21,567 nt of DNA from positions 201,275 to 222,841 of the forward strand of contig HF999647.1 in NCBI GenBank assembly GCA_000434055.1, read 5' to 3'. Source of the DNA: Ruminococcus sp. CAG:488. GTDB taxonomy: Bacteria > Bacillota > Clostridia > Oscillospirales > Acutalibacteraceae. Positions 1-7,122 of this stretch are shown piece after piece. The notes below the pieces were generated by a model. The model searched no databases, had not been told where the DNA came from, and saw nothing but the letters and a program-made list of their open reading frames with translations. Positions within the stretch are counted from its first letter, which is position 1. Every line of letters starts with the position of its first letter. Position numbers and translations under genes: made by a program.

Positions 1-60
1 CATAGCGGCGGAGGGGATAAAGAAAAACAGAAAAACATTTTGGCCGAACCGAGGTATTAA
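1..60 (+). CDS. 3' end of an unidentified upstream gene (partial)
   Basis: The frame starting at base 1 is open and ends at TAA 58-60, one base before the ispG start codon; it would encode a hydrophilic tail ending in AEPRY. The ispG ribosome binding site lies inside it, as expected for a tightly packed operon. In many Clostridia the gene before ispG is a site-2 protease (rseP), but this tail is too short and featureless to identify. It could also be non-coding sequence that happens to be open. Confidence 0.4.
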   Translation, partial: HSGGGDKEKQKNILAEPRY

Positions 61-61
61 A

Positions 62-1111
62 ATGGAACGAAGAAAAACGAAAAAAATAAAAATCGGAAAC
101 ACATATATCGGCGGCGACGCACCGATAACGGTGCAGTCAATGCTCAACAAACCGGCTCACGATATTGAAGCGAGCGTTAAGCAGGCGGTCGAGCTTGAAA
201 AAGCGGGCTGCCAGATTATCCGAGGCGCAATTCCCGATATGGACGCAGTGAAGCTAATCCCTGCGCTCAAGGAAGCGGTTAGCGTGCCTATTGTTGCGGA
301 TATTCATTTTGACTATCGTCTTGCTGTCGAAGCGGTTGCGGCGGGAGTTGACAAGGTGCGCATAAATCCGGGCAACATCGGGTCGGATGACAGGGTCAAA
401 AAGGTTGTCGAAGCGTGCCGTTCGAGAAATATTCCTATTCGTATCGGCGTAAACTCAGGCTCGGTCGAAAAGGATATTCTTGCAAAATACGGTGCGCCGA
501 CCCCGGAAGCTATGGCGGAAAGCGCAATGTATCATGCTTCATTGCTTGAAAAATTTGACTTTGATGACATTGTGATTTCAATTAAGTCGTCAAATGTCGG
601 CAATATGATAAAGGCATATGAAACCGTTGCCGAAAGATGCGATTATCCGCTTCATCTCGGCGTAACCGAGGCGGGCACGGAGCGCATGGGTCTTATTAAA
701 TCGAGTGCAGGGATCGGAAGTCTGCTCATGCACGGAATCGGCGATACCGTTCGGGTTTCGCTGACTGCCGACCCCGTCAAGGAGGTCTATGCAGGACTTG
801 ATATTCTCAAGGCTCTTGATTTGAGAAGCGACTGCGTTCAGATAGTTTCCTGCCCGACCTGCGGCAGAACAAAGATTGATCTTATCAAGGTCGCAGGCGA
901 GGTTGAAAATGCGCTCAGAGATTGCCGTAAGCCGCTCAAGGTAGCCGTAATGGGATGTGTTGTCAACGGTCCCGGCGAGGCGAAGGAAGCCGATATCGGT
1001 ATAGCGGGCGGTGACGGTTGCGCTGTGCTTATCAAAAAAGGCGAAATTATAAGAAAGATTAAAGAGGAAGATATTGTCAGCGAGCTGCTGGCTGAAATAG
1101 ATAAGATTTAA
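62..1111 (+). CDS. ispG: 4-hydroxy-3-methylbut-2-enyl diphosphate synthase, IspG (GcpE)
   Basis: This cytoplasmic iron-sulfur enzyme of the methylerythritol phosphate pathway reductively converts MEcPP to HMBPP on the way to isoprenoid precursors. The 349-residue protein has the usual length of bacterial forms without the plant-type insert. The N-terminal TIM-barrel part carries QSMLNKP (25-31), ADIHFDYRLA (79-88) and KVRINPGNIG (98-107). The C-terminal cluster domain has CPTCGRT (Cys264, Cys267) and GCVVNGPGE (Cys299, Glu306), matching the known three-Cys/one-Glu 4Fe-4S ligation. The ATG at 62 follows a GAGGT site at 51-55 with 6-base spacing; although the frame is open upstream, it holds no better start. 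polC follows after 53 bases on the same strand, a common ispG-polC arrangement in Clostridia. One small oddity is GAIPD (55-59), where AVPD is more usual. Confidence 0.96.
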   Translation: MERRKTKKIKIGNTYIGGDAPITVQSMLNKPAHDIEASVKQAVELEKAGCQIIRGAIPDMDAVKLIPALKEAVSVPIVADIHFDYRLAVEAVAAGVDKVRINPGNIGSDDRVKKVVEACRSRNIPIRIGVNSGSVEKDILAKYGAPTPEAMAESAMYHASLLEKFDFDDIVISIKSSNVGNMIKAYETVAERCDYPLHLGVTEAGTERMGLIKSSAGIGSLLMHGIGDTVRVSLTADPVKEVYAGLDILKALDLRSDCVQIVSCPTCGRTKIDLIKVAGEVENALRDCRKPLKVAVMGCVVNGPGEAKEADIGIAGGDGCAVLIKKGEIIRKIKEEDIVSELLAEIDKI

Positions 1112-1164
1112 GGCAATAACGCATAGATTGCGGCACACACCTTAAATAATTTGGGAGTGTAATT

Positions 1165-4100
1165 TTGAAAGAAGTCAGTTTTCTCAGCCTTTTCGGCGAG
1201 TACATAGATCAGGGCATTGCGGCGTATTTTGATTCCGCAACGGTTGAGAGCATTGAGGCGAGCCTTTCTGAACGCAGTGTCAGTATGCTCGTCAGTTTTC
1301 CTGCGCCCATTGACTCGGCAGTAATCAAAAAGGCTAGAGCAGAGCTTATCCGTGTGATGAATTTGCATCGGCTTAACCTCGGAATACATTTCCCTCCCGA
1401 GACATTTGATATAAACTACATGACGAACTTCGTCAAGGAAATCTATGAGCATTTCCCCGCGTCAAGAACAATTCTTGAGGGCGCAACCTACAACCTCAAC
1501 GGTGACAGGCTTACAGTTGAGCTTGCGGCGAACGGCAAGGACGTGCTTGTTAATCTCGGATGCGATAAATTCATTCGTCAAACGATTGACCGACGCTTTG
1601 AAAGACTGATAGCGGTTGAATTTGTCGGCAATGCTTCGGCTCAGGACGACATAAAAGTACTTGAAGAGCTACAGAAAAAGGAAAATCAAAAGCTTGCAGT
1701 TGCTTCGCCGATGGCGAATCCCGTTGCCGCTTCAAAGGTACCGGCTCAGAAGAAACCTAAAGAAAAGACCTACGACGATTTACCGATTTCAATTACAAAT
1801 GCTAAGCCTCTTTTCGGCACGCTTGTTAAGGGTAAGCCGAAGCCTATCAAAGAGTGTCTGCCGGAGGACGGCGAGGTTGTTGTTTGGGGCGATGTTTTCT
1901 CCCTCGAAACGAGAGAGTCAAAGGACGGCCGCTACAGCATAATCAATTTCAATATAACCGACTACACTTCATCATATCCGGTCAAGGTTTTTGGTGAGAA
2001 GAAAAAGTGCGAAGACTTGGTGGAAAATCTCAAGGATGGCAAAACCGTGCTTGTCCGAGGCTCAATAAATATGGACACCTATATGCACACCTATCTCATC
2101 AATGCAAGAGCCGTCACGGAAATTGAAAAAATCGAGAAGCAGGATAACGCTCCCGAAAAGCGAGTGGAGCTGCACCTGCATACAAATATGTCGGCAATGG
2201 ACGGTATGACGAGCGCAAAGGAGCTTGTCAGCCGTGCGATAGCATGGGGTCACAAGGCTATTGCAATTACCGATCACGGAGTTGTGCAGGCTTTCCCCGA
2301 GGCTTGCAATACTGCCGCCAAGGCAGGAATAAAAATTATTTACGGCATGGAGGGCTACCTCGTTGACGATGATGCTTTCTATGATGATTACGGCTTCGGC
2401 GTTGACGATGAGATACCTGCCGAATATATCGAAAAAGTCCGTGCCGAAAAGACTTACCATATAATTATAATTGCGAAAAACACTCAGGGACTTAAAAATC
2501 TCTATAAGCTTATTACGGATTCAAACCTTAAATTTTTCAAGCGCAGACCGAGAATTCCCCGCCACAGACTTATGCAGTTCCGCGAGGGTCTTATTATCGG
2601 AAGCGCCTGTGAAGCGGGCGAGCTTTACCGTGCGCTTGTCGACCAAAAAAGCGATGAGGATATTCTCAGAATCGCTTCTTTCTATGACTATCTTGAAATT
2701 CAGCCCAATGGCAACAACGCTTTTATGCTTCGCAGTCAGGACGAGCGTTATGAGCGCTTTAAGACGGTTGAGGATCTTGAAAATGTTGACAGACAGATAA
2801 TTCATATAGCGGACAAGCTCGGCAAAATGGTTGTTGCCACTTGCGATGTCCATTTCATTGACCCCGGCAATGCTGTTTTTCGCGAAATTCTCATGACCTC
2901 AATGGGATTTTCCGATGCTTCTCAGCAGGCTCCGCTCTATTTCAGAACTACGGAAGAAATGCTTGCCGAGTTTGCATATCTCGGTGAGGAGACGGCGAAA
3001 GAGGTCGTTATCACCAATCCGAATAAAATCGCCGACCTTTGCGAAAGCGGCATGACACCCTTCCCGAGAGGAACATTTCCGCCGAGCCTTGAAGGAGCGG
3101 ATGAGGACCTTACCCGTATTTGCTGGGAGAGAACTAAGAAGGATTACGGCGATCCCGTGCCCGAAAATGTTGCAAAACGACTTGAAAAAGAGCTGAAATC
3201 AATCATTTCGAACGGATTCGGAGTTCTTTATATGATTGCACAAAAGCTTGTTCAGAATTCTGAGGAGCACGGTTACTATGTCGGCTCGAGAGGTTCTGTC
3301 GGCTCGTCGTTCGTTGCCCATGCGGCAGGTATTTCCGAGGTTAACCCTCTGCCGCCGCACTATATATGTAAAAAATGTAAGCACTCGGAATTTTTCATGG
3401 ACGGTTCTGTCGGTTCGGGTTATGACCTGCCGCCGAAGGATTGCCCGAACTGCGGAATTCCGATGCACCGTGACGGTCACGATATTCCGTTTGAAACATT
3501 CCTTGGATTCAAGGGAGATAAACAGCCCGATATTGACCTTAACTTCAGCGGTGAATATCAGTTCTATGCTCACCGATACACCGAGGAGCTTTTCGGAATT
3601 GACCATACATTTAAGGCCGGCACAATCGGCACTATTGCCGACAAGACTGCTTACGGCTTTGTTAAAAAATGGCTTGAGGTCAAGGGTATAACAGTAAACC
3701 GTGCCGAGGAGGACAGACTGACAAAGGGCTGTACGGGAGTTAAGAGAACGACCGGTCAGCACCCCGGCGGAATGGTCGTTGTTCCGGCAAGCAATGACGC
3801 CGAGGACTTCACACCTATTCAGCACCCGGCGGACGACGTTTCGGGCGGACTGAGAACGACCCACTTCGACTTCCATTCGCTTCATGATACTATTCTCAAG
3901 CTGGATAACCTCGGTCACGATGTTCCGACGCTTTACCGTCATCTTGAGGATTCGACGGGCATCAATGTTTTTGATGTTGATATCTGTGACCCGAAGCTTT
4001 ATGAGCTTTTGACCTCCCCCGAACCGCTCGGAGTAACGGCGGAGGAGATTGGCTGCGAAACCGGTACACTTTCGCTTCCCGAGCTTGGCACTCCATTCGT

Positions 4101-4968
4101 TAGAGGAATGCTTATGGAAGCTAAGCCAAAGAATTTTTCCGATATGCTTCAGATTTCGGGACTTTCCCACGGCACGGACGTTTGGCTCGGTAACGCTCAG
4201 GAGCTTATAAAAAACGGTACATGTACGATTTCCGAGGTTATAGGAACACGTGATAACATCATGGTTTACCTTATGCACAAGGGACTTGAGCCCGATATGG
4301 CATTTAAGATAATGGAGATTGTCCGTAAGGGTAATGCAACGAAGCTTCTGACGGAAGCGCACATTAAAGCCATGAAGGAGCATAATGTTCCCGATTGGTA
4401 CATTGATTCCTGCATGAAGATCAAGTATATGTTCCCGAAGGCTCACGCCGCGGCATATGTCAGTGCCGCAATGCGCCTCGCATGGTACAAGGTATATAAG
4501 CCGACTGAATACTATGCGACCTATATGACGGTTCGTGGTGAAGACCTTGATACAGTTGCAATCATGGAGGGTAGGGGAGCTGTTAAACAGCTCATGAACT
4601 CCATCCTGAATAAAGGTCACGAGGCAACGGCAAAGGAAGAAAATATGTATGTTGCAATGCAGGTTGTTAACGAAATGATGGCGAGAGGTGTTGAGTTCCT
4701 GCCGATTGACCTCTACAAATCTCATGCAACTGTTTATAAATTGGAGGACGGAAAAATAAGACTTCCGTTCATGTCCATGGCCGGCACCGGCGAGTCTGCG
4801 GCTGTTGCTCTTATGAAAGCAAGAGATGACGGCGAGGGAGAGTATATGTCCCGTGACGATCTTCAGCAGCGAGCCGGAATCAGCAAGTCGGTTATGGAAA
4901 CGCTTGATGCGTGCGGCGCCCTTGAAGGTTTGCCGCAGAGCACGCAGATGAGCTTTTTTGGATTTTAA
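1165..4968 (+). CDS. polC: DNA polymerase III alpha subunit, PolC type, lacking the exonuclease domain
   Basis: This is the replicative C-family polymerase of low-GC Gram-positives. Domain order: N-terminal region (1-225), OB domain (about 230-320), PHP domain starting at ELHLHT (335-340) with ITDHG (368-372), GMEGYLVDD (394-402), SACEAGE (480-486) and CDVHF (560-564), a Cys4 zinc motif (Cys735, Cys738, Cys760, Cys763), the catalytic PDIDLNFSGEYQ (Asp789, Asp791), RTTGQHPGGM (861-870), and a C-terminal QMSFF (1261-1265) resembling a beta-clamp-binding motif. At 1267 residues it is about 170 shorter than Bacillus subtilis PolC. The gap is specific: residues 401-429 are a short acidic linker where the DEDDh 3'-5' exonuclease normally sits, and no DxE exonuclease motif appears elsewhere. 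The start is TTG at 1165, supported by GGGAG at 1153-1157. The reading frame is continuous, so this is a domain absence and not a frameshift. Confidence 0.97.
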   Translation: MKEVSFLSLFGEYIDQGIAAYFDSATVESIEASLSERSVSMLVSFPAPIDSAVIKKARAELIRVMNLHRLNLGIHFPPETFDINYMTNFVKEIYEHFPASRTILEGATYNLNGDRLTVELAANGKDVLVNLGCDKFIRQTIDRRFERLIAVEFVGNASAQDDIKVLEELQKKENQKLAVASPMANPVAASKVPAQKKPKEKTYDDLPISITNAKPLFGTLVKGKPKPIKECLPEDGEVVVWGDVFSLETRESKDGRYSIINFNITDYTSSYPVKVFGEKKKCEDLVENLKDGKTVLVRGSINMDTYMHTYLINARAVTEIEKIEKQDNAPEKRVELHLHTNMSAMDGMTSAKELVSRAIAWGHKAIAITDHGVVQAFPEACNTAAKAGIKIIYGMEGYLVDDDAFYDDYGFGVDDEIPAEYIEKVRAEKTYHIIIIAKNTQGLKNLYKLITDSNLKFFKRRPRIPRHRLMQFREGLIIGSACEAGELYRALVDQKSDEDILRIASFYDYLEIQPNGNNAFMLRSQDERYERFKTVEDLENVDRQIIHIADKLGKMVVATCDVHFIDPGNAVFREILMTSMGFSDASQQAPLYFRTTEEMLAEFAYLGEETAKEVVITNPNKIADLCESGMTPFPRGTFPPSLEGADEDLTRICWERTKKDYGDPVPENVAKRLEKELKSIISNGFGVLYMIAQKLVQNSEEHGYYVGSRGSVGSSFVAHAAGISEVNPLPPHYICKKCKHSEFFMDGSVGSGYDLPPKDCPNCGIPMHRDGHDIPFETFLGFKGDKQPDIDLNFSGEYQFYAHRYTEELFGIDHTFKAGTIGTIADKTAYGFVKKWLEVKGITVNRAEEDRLTKGCTGVKRTTGQHPGGMVVVPASNDAEDFTPIQHPADDVSGGLRTTHFDFHSLHDTILKLDNLGHDVPTLYRHLEDSTGINVFDVDICDPKLYELLTSPEPLGVTAEEIGCETGTLSLPELGTPFVRGMLMEAKPKNFSDMLQISGLSHGTDVWLGNAQELIKNGTCTISEVIGTRDNIMVYLMHKGLEPDMAFKIMEIVRKGNATKLLTEAHIKAMKEHNVPDWYIDSCMKIKYMFPKAHAAAYVSAAMRLAWYKVYKPTEYYATYMTVRGEDLDTVAIMEGRGAVKQLMNSILNKGHEATAKEENMYVAMQVVNEMMARGVEFLPIDLYKSHATVYKLEDGKIRLPFMSMAGTGESAAVALMKARDDGEGEYMSRDDLQQRAGISKSVMETLDACGALEGLPQSTQMSFFGF

Positions 4969-4972
4969 TAAC

Positions 4973-4977
4973 GGAGG
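4973..4977 (+). promoter_or_regulatory. Ribosome binding site fixing the start of the HisI-like gene
   Basis: GGAGG lies 7 bases before ATG 4985. The frame is open upstream into the end of polC, to an ATG at 4958, but that longer version has no comparable site and would place this GGAGG inside the gene. The 4985 start is therefore preferred. Confidence 0.8.
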
Positions 4978-4984
4978 AAATAAA

Positions 4985-5410
4985 ATGACAGATCTTTACA
5001 AGCTTTGGGAAAACAAAACCACCATGCCCGTGATAACGGTAGAATACGGATCGGGAAAGGTGCTCATGCTCGGATATATGAACAAGGAGGCCTTTGCCTA
5101 TACGCTCAAAACACGCAGGGCATATTACTATGACGCTCAAACAGACAAGGTTTATAAATTCGGCGAGGAGAAGGGCAATGCGCAGCGCCTTATGTCGCTT
5201 GACCTTGATTGCGGCGGCGACGCTTTGCTCATGAGCGTTCAGCAAAGGGGACATGTTTGTCATCATAACGGAAAACACAGCACCTGCTTCGGCAATAATA
5301 TTTACAAGAGAAGCAGGGGAGATTATTCCAAACGAAGAAAATTCGGCAGAGTGGAGATAGATGAAAACTTCGACTTTTCCAAGGAAGATTACGAGGACGA
5401 GCTTGAATAG
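4985..5410 (+). CDS. Divergent HisI-like protein (phosphoribosyl-AMP cyclohydrolase family)
   Basis: The 141-residue protein has the HisI fold signature: VLMLGYMNKEAF (26-37), FGEEKGNAQ (59-67), DCGGDALL (75-82), GHVCHHNGKHSTCF (89-102). True HisI enzymes hydrolyse phosphoribosyl-AMP in histidine synthesis, using a zinc held by three cysteines and magnesium at a DCDxD motif. All three cysteines are present (76, 92, 101), but the middle aspartate is Gly77, the last two cysteines are nine apart instead of the usual seven, and the WSRSR-type segment reads YYDAQTDK. An acidic tail (124-141) is added. The gene sits 16 bases after polC, with no histidine genes nearby, so it is probably co-transcribed with ispG-polC. 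It may be a true but divergent HisI or a paralogue acting on another nucleotide; the family assignment is firm, the reaction is not. Confidence 0.8.
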   Translation: MTDLYKLWENKTTMPVITVEYGSGKVLMLGYMNKEAFAYTLKTRRAYYYDAQTDKVYKFGEEKGNAQRLMSLDLDCGGDALLMSVQQRGHVCHHNGKHSTCFGNNIYKRSRGDYSKRRKFGRVEIDENFDFSKEDYEDELE

Positions 5411-5413
5411 ATA

Positions 5414-5442
5414 TTGACAAAGACATTGTTTTGTCGTATTAT
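5414..5442 (+). promoter_or_regulatory. Sigma-A promoter for the YjdF-like gene, with an overlapping dyad
   Basis: TTGACA (5414-5419), a 17-base spacer and TATTAT (5437-5442) form a near-perfect vegetative promoter four bases after the HisI-like stop codon. An inverted repeat, GACAAA (5416-5421) with TTTGTC (5430-5435), overlaps the -35 box and spacer, a typical operator position. The promoter is strongly supported by sequence; the operator role is inferred. Confidence 0.8.
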
Positions 5443-5482
5443 AAAAGAACGCACGTGTTAACGAATTAAAAAAGGTGATGTA

Positions 5483-6253
5483 ATGAAAGAATATATCGGC
5501 CGTATAAAGTCAAATTGCAAGACATGGGAAATTGTTTTCTGGTGGATTTTCAGAGCACTTATGATTTATGCCTTTATCGCAGGTTTTTTCAGAAAGCCGT
5601 TTGATATTTCGGATCCGCTTCAGGTCGGCGCAAACTTTATCGCAATGTTCGCTTGGGAAATATTTATGCTTTTTCCCGAAAAATGCTTTGTTAGGCATAT
5701 GCCTTCACTGATACAGGATTTTTCAATAGTTATGATTTTTGCCGCATCGTTCTGCGGAAAGTTCCTTAACTTCTATTATGATTCGAGATTCTGGGATTCG
5801 GGAATGCATCTTCTCAGCGGCGGACTTTGCGTTTTACTCGGCTATGAGGTTGTCGTTGCAATGCAAAAGAGAGACAACAAGCCCGTTTCGATTCCCGTTG
5901 CTTTGCTCTGTGCGCTTTGTTTTTCCTTCTTTGTTTCGACCTGCTGGGAGCTTGTGGAGTTCACAATGGATCAGGTCATGACAAACCCCGAAAAGGGCAC
6001 AATCGGTGATGCTCAGCATTGGTGCTATGAGCTTGCAAAAGGAACCTCAAAGGAATCAACGATCTTTGATCCTAAAAATATCGAAAGATGGCCGATCATG
6101 GATACCATGGGAGATATAATTCTCAACTCTATCGGTGCAGTTGCGGCATGGATATTCCTCAAGATATTCCCGTATCATCACGGCAAAAAATATGACGTGA
6201 ACAAAGAGATTGAAGAAAAAACCGAAAAGCAAAAAGAGCTTATGACAAAATAA
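5483..6253 (+). CDS. Polytopic membrane protein, YjdF/DUF2238-like
   Basis: The 256-residue protein has several hydrophobic segments (about 17-36, 47-65, 76-97, 107-127, 136-153, 211-229) and a charged, cytoplasm-like C-terminal tail (236-256). Polar residues conserved in the YjdF/DUF2238 family appear within or between the membrane spans: DSGMHLLSGG (105-114), WELVEFTMD (155-163), and DTMGDIILNSIGA (207-219), so Asp105, His109, Glu156, Glu159, Asp207, Asp211 and Asn215 are candidate functional residues. The function of the family is not established. AGGTGAT at 5473-5479 supports ATG 5483. It has its own promoter and a strong terminator, so it is a single-gene transcription unit. I recognised the family from motifs; sequence search could change the family name but not the membrane nature. 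Confidence 0.75.
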   Translation: MKEYIGRIKSNCKTWEIVFWWIFRALMIYAFIAGFFRKPFDISDPLQVGANFIAMFAWEIFMLFPEKCFVRHMPSLIQDFSIVMIFAASFCGKFLNFYYDSRFWDSGMHLLSGGLCVLLGYEVVVAMQKRDNKPVSIPVALLCALCFSFFVSTCWELVEFTMDQVMTNPEKGTIGDAQHWCYELAKGTSKESTIFDPKNIERWPIMDTMGDIILNSIGAVAAWIFLKIFPYHHGKKYDVNKEIEEKTEKQKELMTK

Positions 6254-6256
6254 AAC

Positions 6257-6301
6257 AAAAAAAGACGAAAATCAGCGAAAAACTTGATTTTCGTCTTTTT
6301 T
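6257..6301 (+). terminator. Rho-independent terminator after the YjdF-like gene
   Basis: A 17-bp stem (6257-6274 with 6285-6301) encloses the loop GCGAAAAACT and ends in a run of six T. The stem core is GACGAAAATCA/TGATTTTCGTC. It begins three bases after the stop codon. The matching A-run upstream means it may also work on the opposite strand. Confidence 0.9.
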
Positions 6302-6390
6302 GACAGAGTATTGTATATATCGGCAATACGGCGGTTTTTATTTTAAAACTGTATTCTCTGAAGAGATACGGGAAATAAGCGAAGTGATGT

Positions 6391-6405
6391 CATATTTTAA
6401 ATATG
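6391..6405. repeat. Perfect palindrome abutting the thiN -35 box
   Basis: CATATTT-T-AAATATG is a 7-bp perfect dyad ending at the base just before the TTGAAA -35 element at 6406. The position suits a regulator site, but it is AT-only apart from its ends and could be chance. The remaining intergenic stretch 6302-6390 holds nothing I can name. Confidence 0.45.
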
Positions 6406-6434
6406 TTGAAAAAAACCGGAGTTTATATTATAAT
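6406..6434 (+). promoter_or_regulatory. Sigma-A promoter for thiN
   Basis: TTGAAA (6406-6411), a 17-base spacer and a perfect TATAAT (6429-6434) lie 31 bases before the ATG at 6466. The expected transcript starts near 6441, leaving a short leader with no room for a TPP riboswitch. Confidence 0.85.
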
Positions 6435-6465
6435 ATATACATAAATTGAAAACAATGGTGAAGAA

Positions 6466-7074
6466 ATGAAAACATGTTATATTTTCTCTGCGGTTGAGAT
6501 GGAAAATAATTTTCCGAAGCCCGATAAGGACGATCTTATAATTGCGGCTGATGCAGGATACCTGAATGTTCAAAAGGCAGGTTTAAGACCCGACGTTATA
6601 ATCGGTGATTTTGATTCGTCAAAGAAACCGAACACCGATACACCGATTGAAACCTTTCCGATTCTCAAGGACGATACGGACACCATGCTGGCTATAAAAT
6701 ACGGCTTCAACAGCGGCTACAAACGCTTTGAGATTTACGGCGGTCTCGGCGGCGAGCGAACGGATCATACGATTGCAAACATTCAGTCGTTAGCGTATAT
6801 TGTTGACCACGGCGGCGAGGGAATTCTTGTCGGCGAAAATGAAACCTTTGCGCTTATTAAAAATTCCTCAATCAAGCTCCGCTCGGAAAAGGGGAAAACG
6901 CTTTCTGTTTTCGCCTACGGCGGAATAGCCGAGGGAATATCAATCAAAGGTGCTGTTTATGAAACGGATAATCTTACACTTACACCGTTTTTTCCGCTTG
7001 GCGTGAGCAATAAATTTAAAGAAAACACCTCCACGGTCGGTGTAAAAAACGGCTGTGTTTTAATTAAGTGGTGA
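6466..7074 (+). CDS. thiN: Thiamine pyrophosphokinase
   Basis: This cytoplasmic enzyme transfers pyrophosphate from ATP to thiamine to make the cofactor thiamine diphosphate. The 202-residue protein has normal family length and shows the expected motifs: ADAGYLN (28-34), RPDVIIGDFDS (41-51; Asp48 and Asp50), ILKDDTDTMLA (66-76; Asp69, Asp70, Asp72) and GGERTDHTIAN (95-105; Arg98, Asp100, His101). The C-terminal beta-rich part (about 135-202) corresponds to the thiamine-binding domain. In many Firmicutes thiN follows a ribosomal-biogenesis cluster (rsgA, rpe); here it stands alone with its own promoter and terminator. GGTGA shortly before the ATG serves as ribosome binding site. There is no sign of truncation. 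Confidence 0.95.
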   Translation: MKTCYIFSAVEMENNFPKPDKDDLIIAADAGYLNVQKAGLRPDVIIGDFDSSKKPNTDTPIETFPILKDDTDTMLAIKYGFNSGYKRFEIYGGLGGERTDHTIANIQSLAYIVDHGGEGILVGENETFALIKNSSIKLRSEKGKTLSVFAYGGIAEGISIKGAVYETDNLTLTPFFPLGVSNKFKENTSTVGVKNGCVLIKW

Positions 7075-7088
7075 CGTAAAACATGAAT

Positions 7089-7122
7089 GACCTCCCTGCA
7101 TAATGCAAGGAGGTCGATTTTT
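7089..7122 (+). terminator. Rho-independent terminator after thiN
   Basis: GACCTCC (7089-7095) pairs with GGAGGTC (7109-7115), with an inner TGCA/TGCA extension and a three-base loop, followed by a T-rich run (7118-7122). It separates the convergent thiN and GH38 genes; the opposite strand lacks a good T-run, so it mainly serves thiN. Confidence 0.85.

Noticed and set aside
2..61. N-terminal extension of IspG
   Set aside because: The frame is open to the window edge, but it contains no ATG, GTG or TTG and the ribosome binding site at 51-55 fits ATG 62.
3199..4725. A 508-codon open frame on the minus strand, opposite polC
   Set aside because: It lies wholly opposite a well-conserved polymerase region, has no ribosome binding site and no recognisable motif, and results from codon bias of polC.
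6302..6440. Possible TPP riboswitch before thiN
   Set aside because: The stretch CTGAAGAGATACGGG recalls part of a THI box, but the conserved CTGAGA and ACCTGAT elements are absent and it lies upstream of the thiN promoter, so it would not be in the leader.
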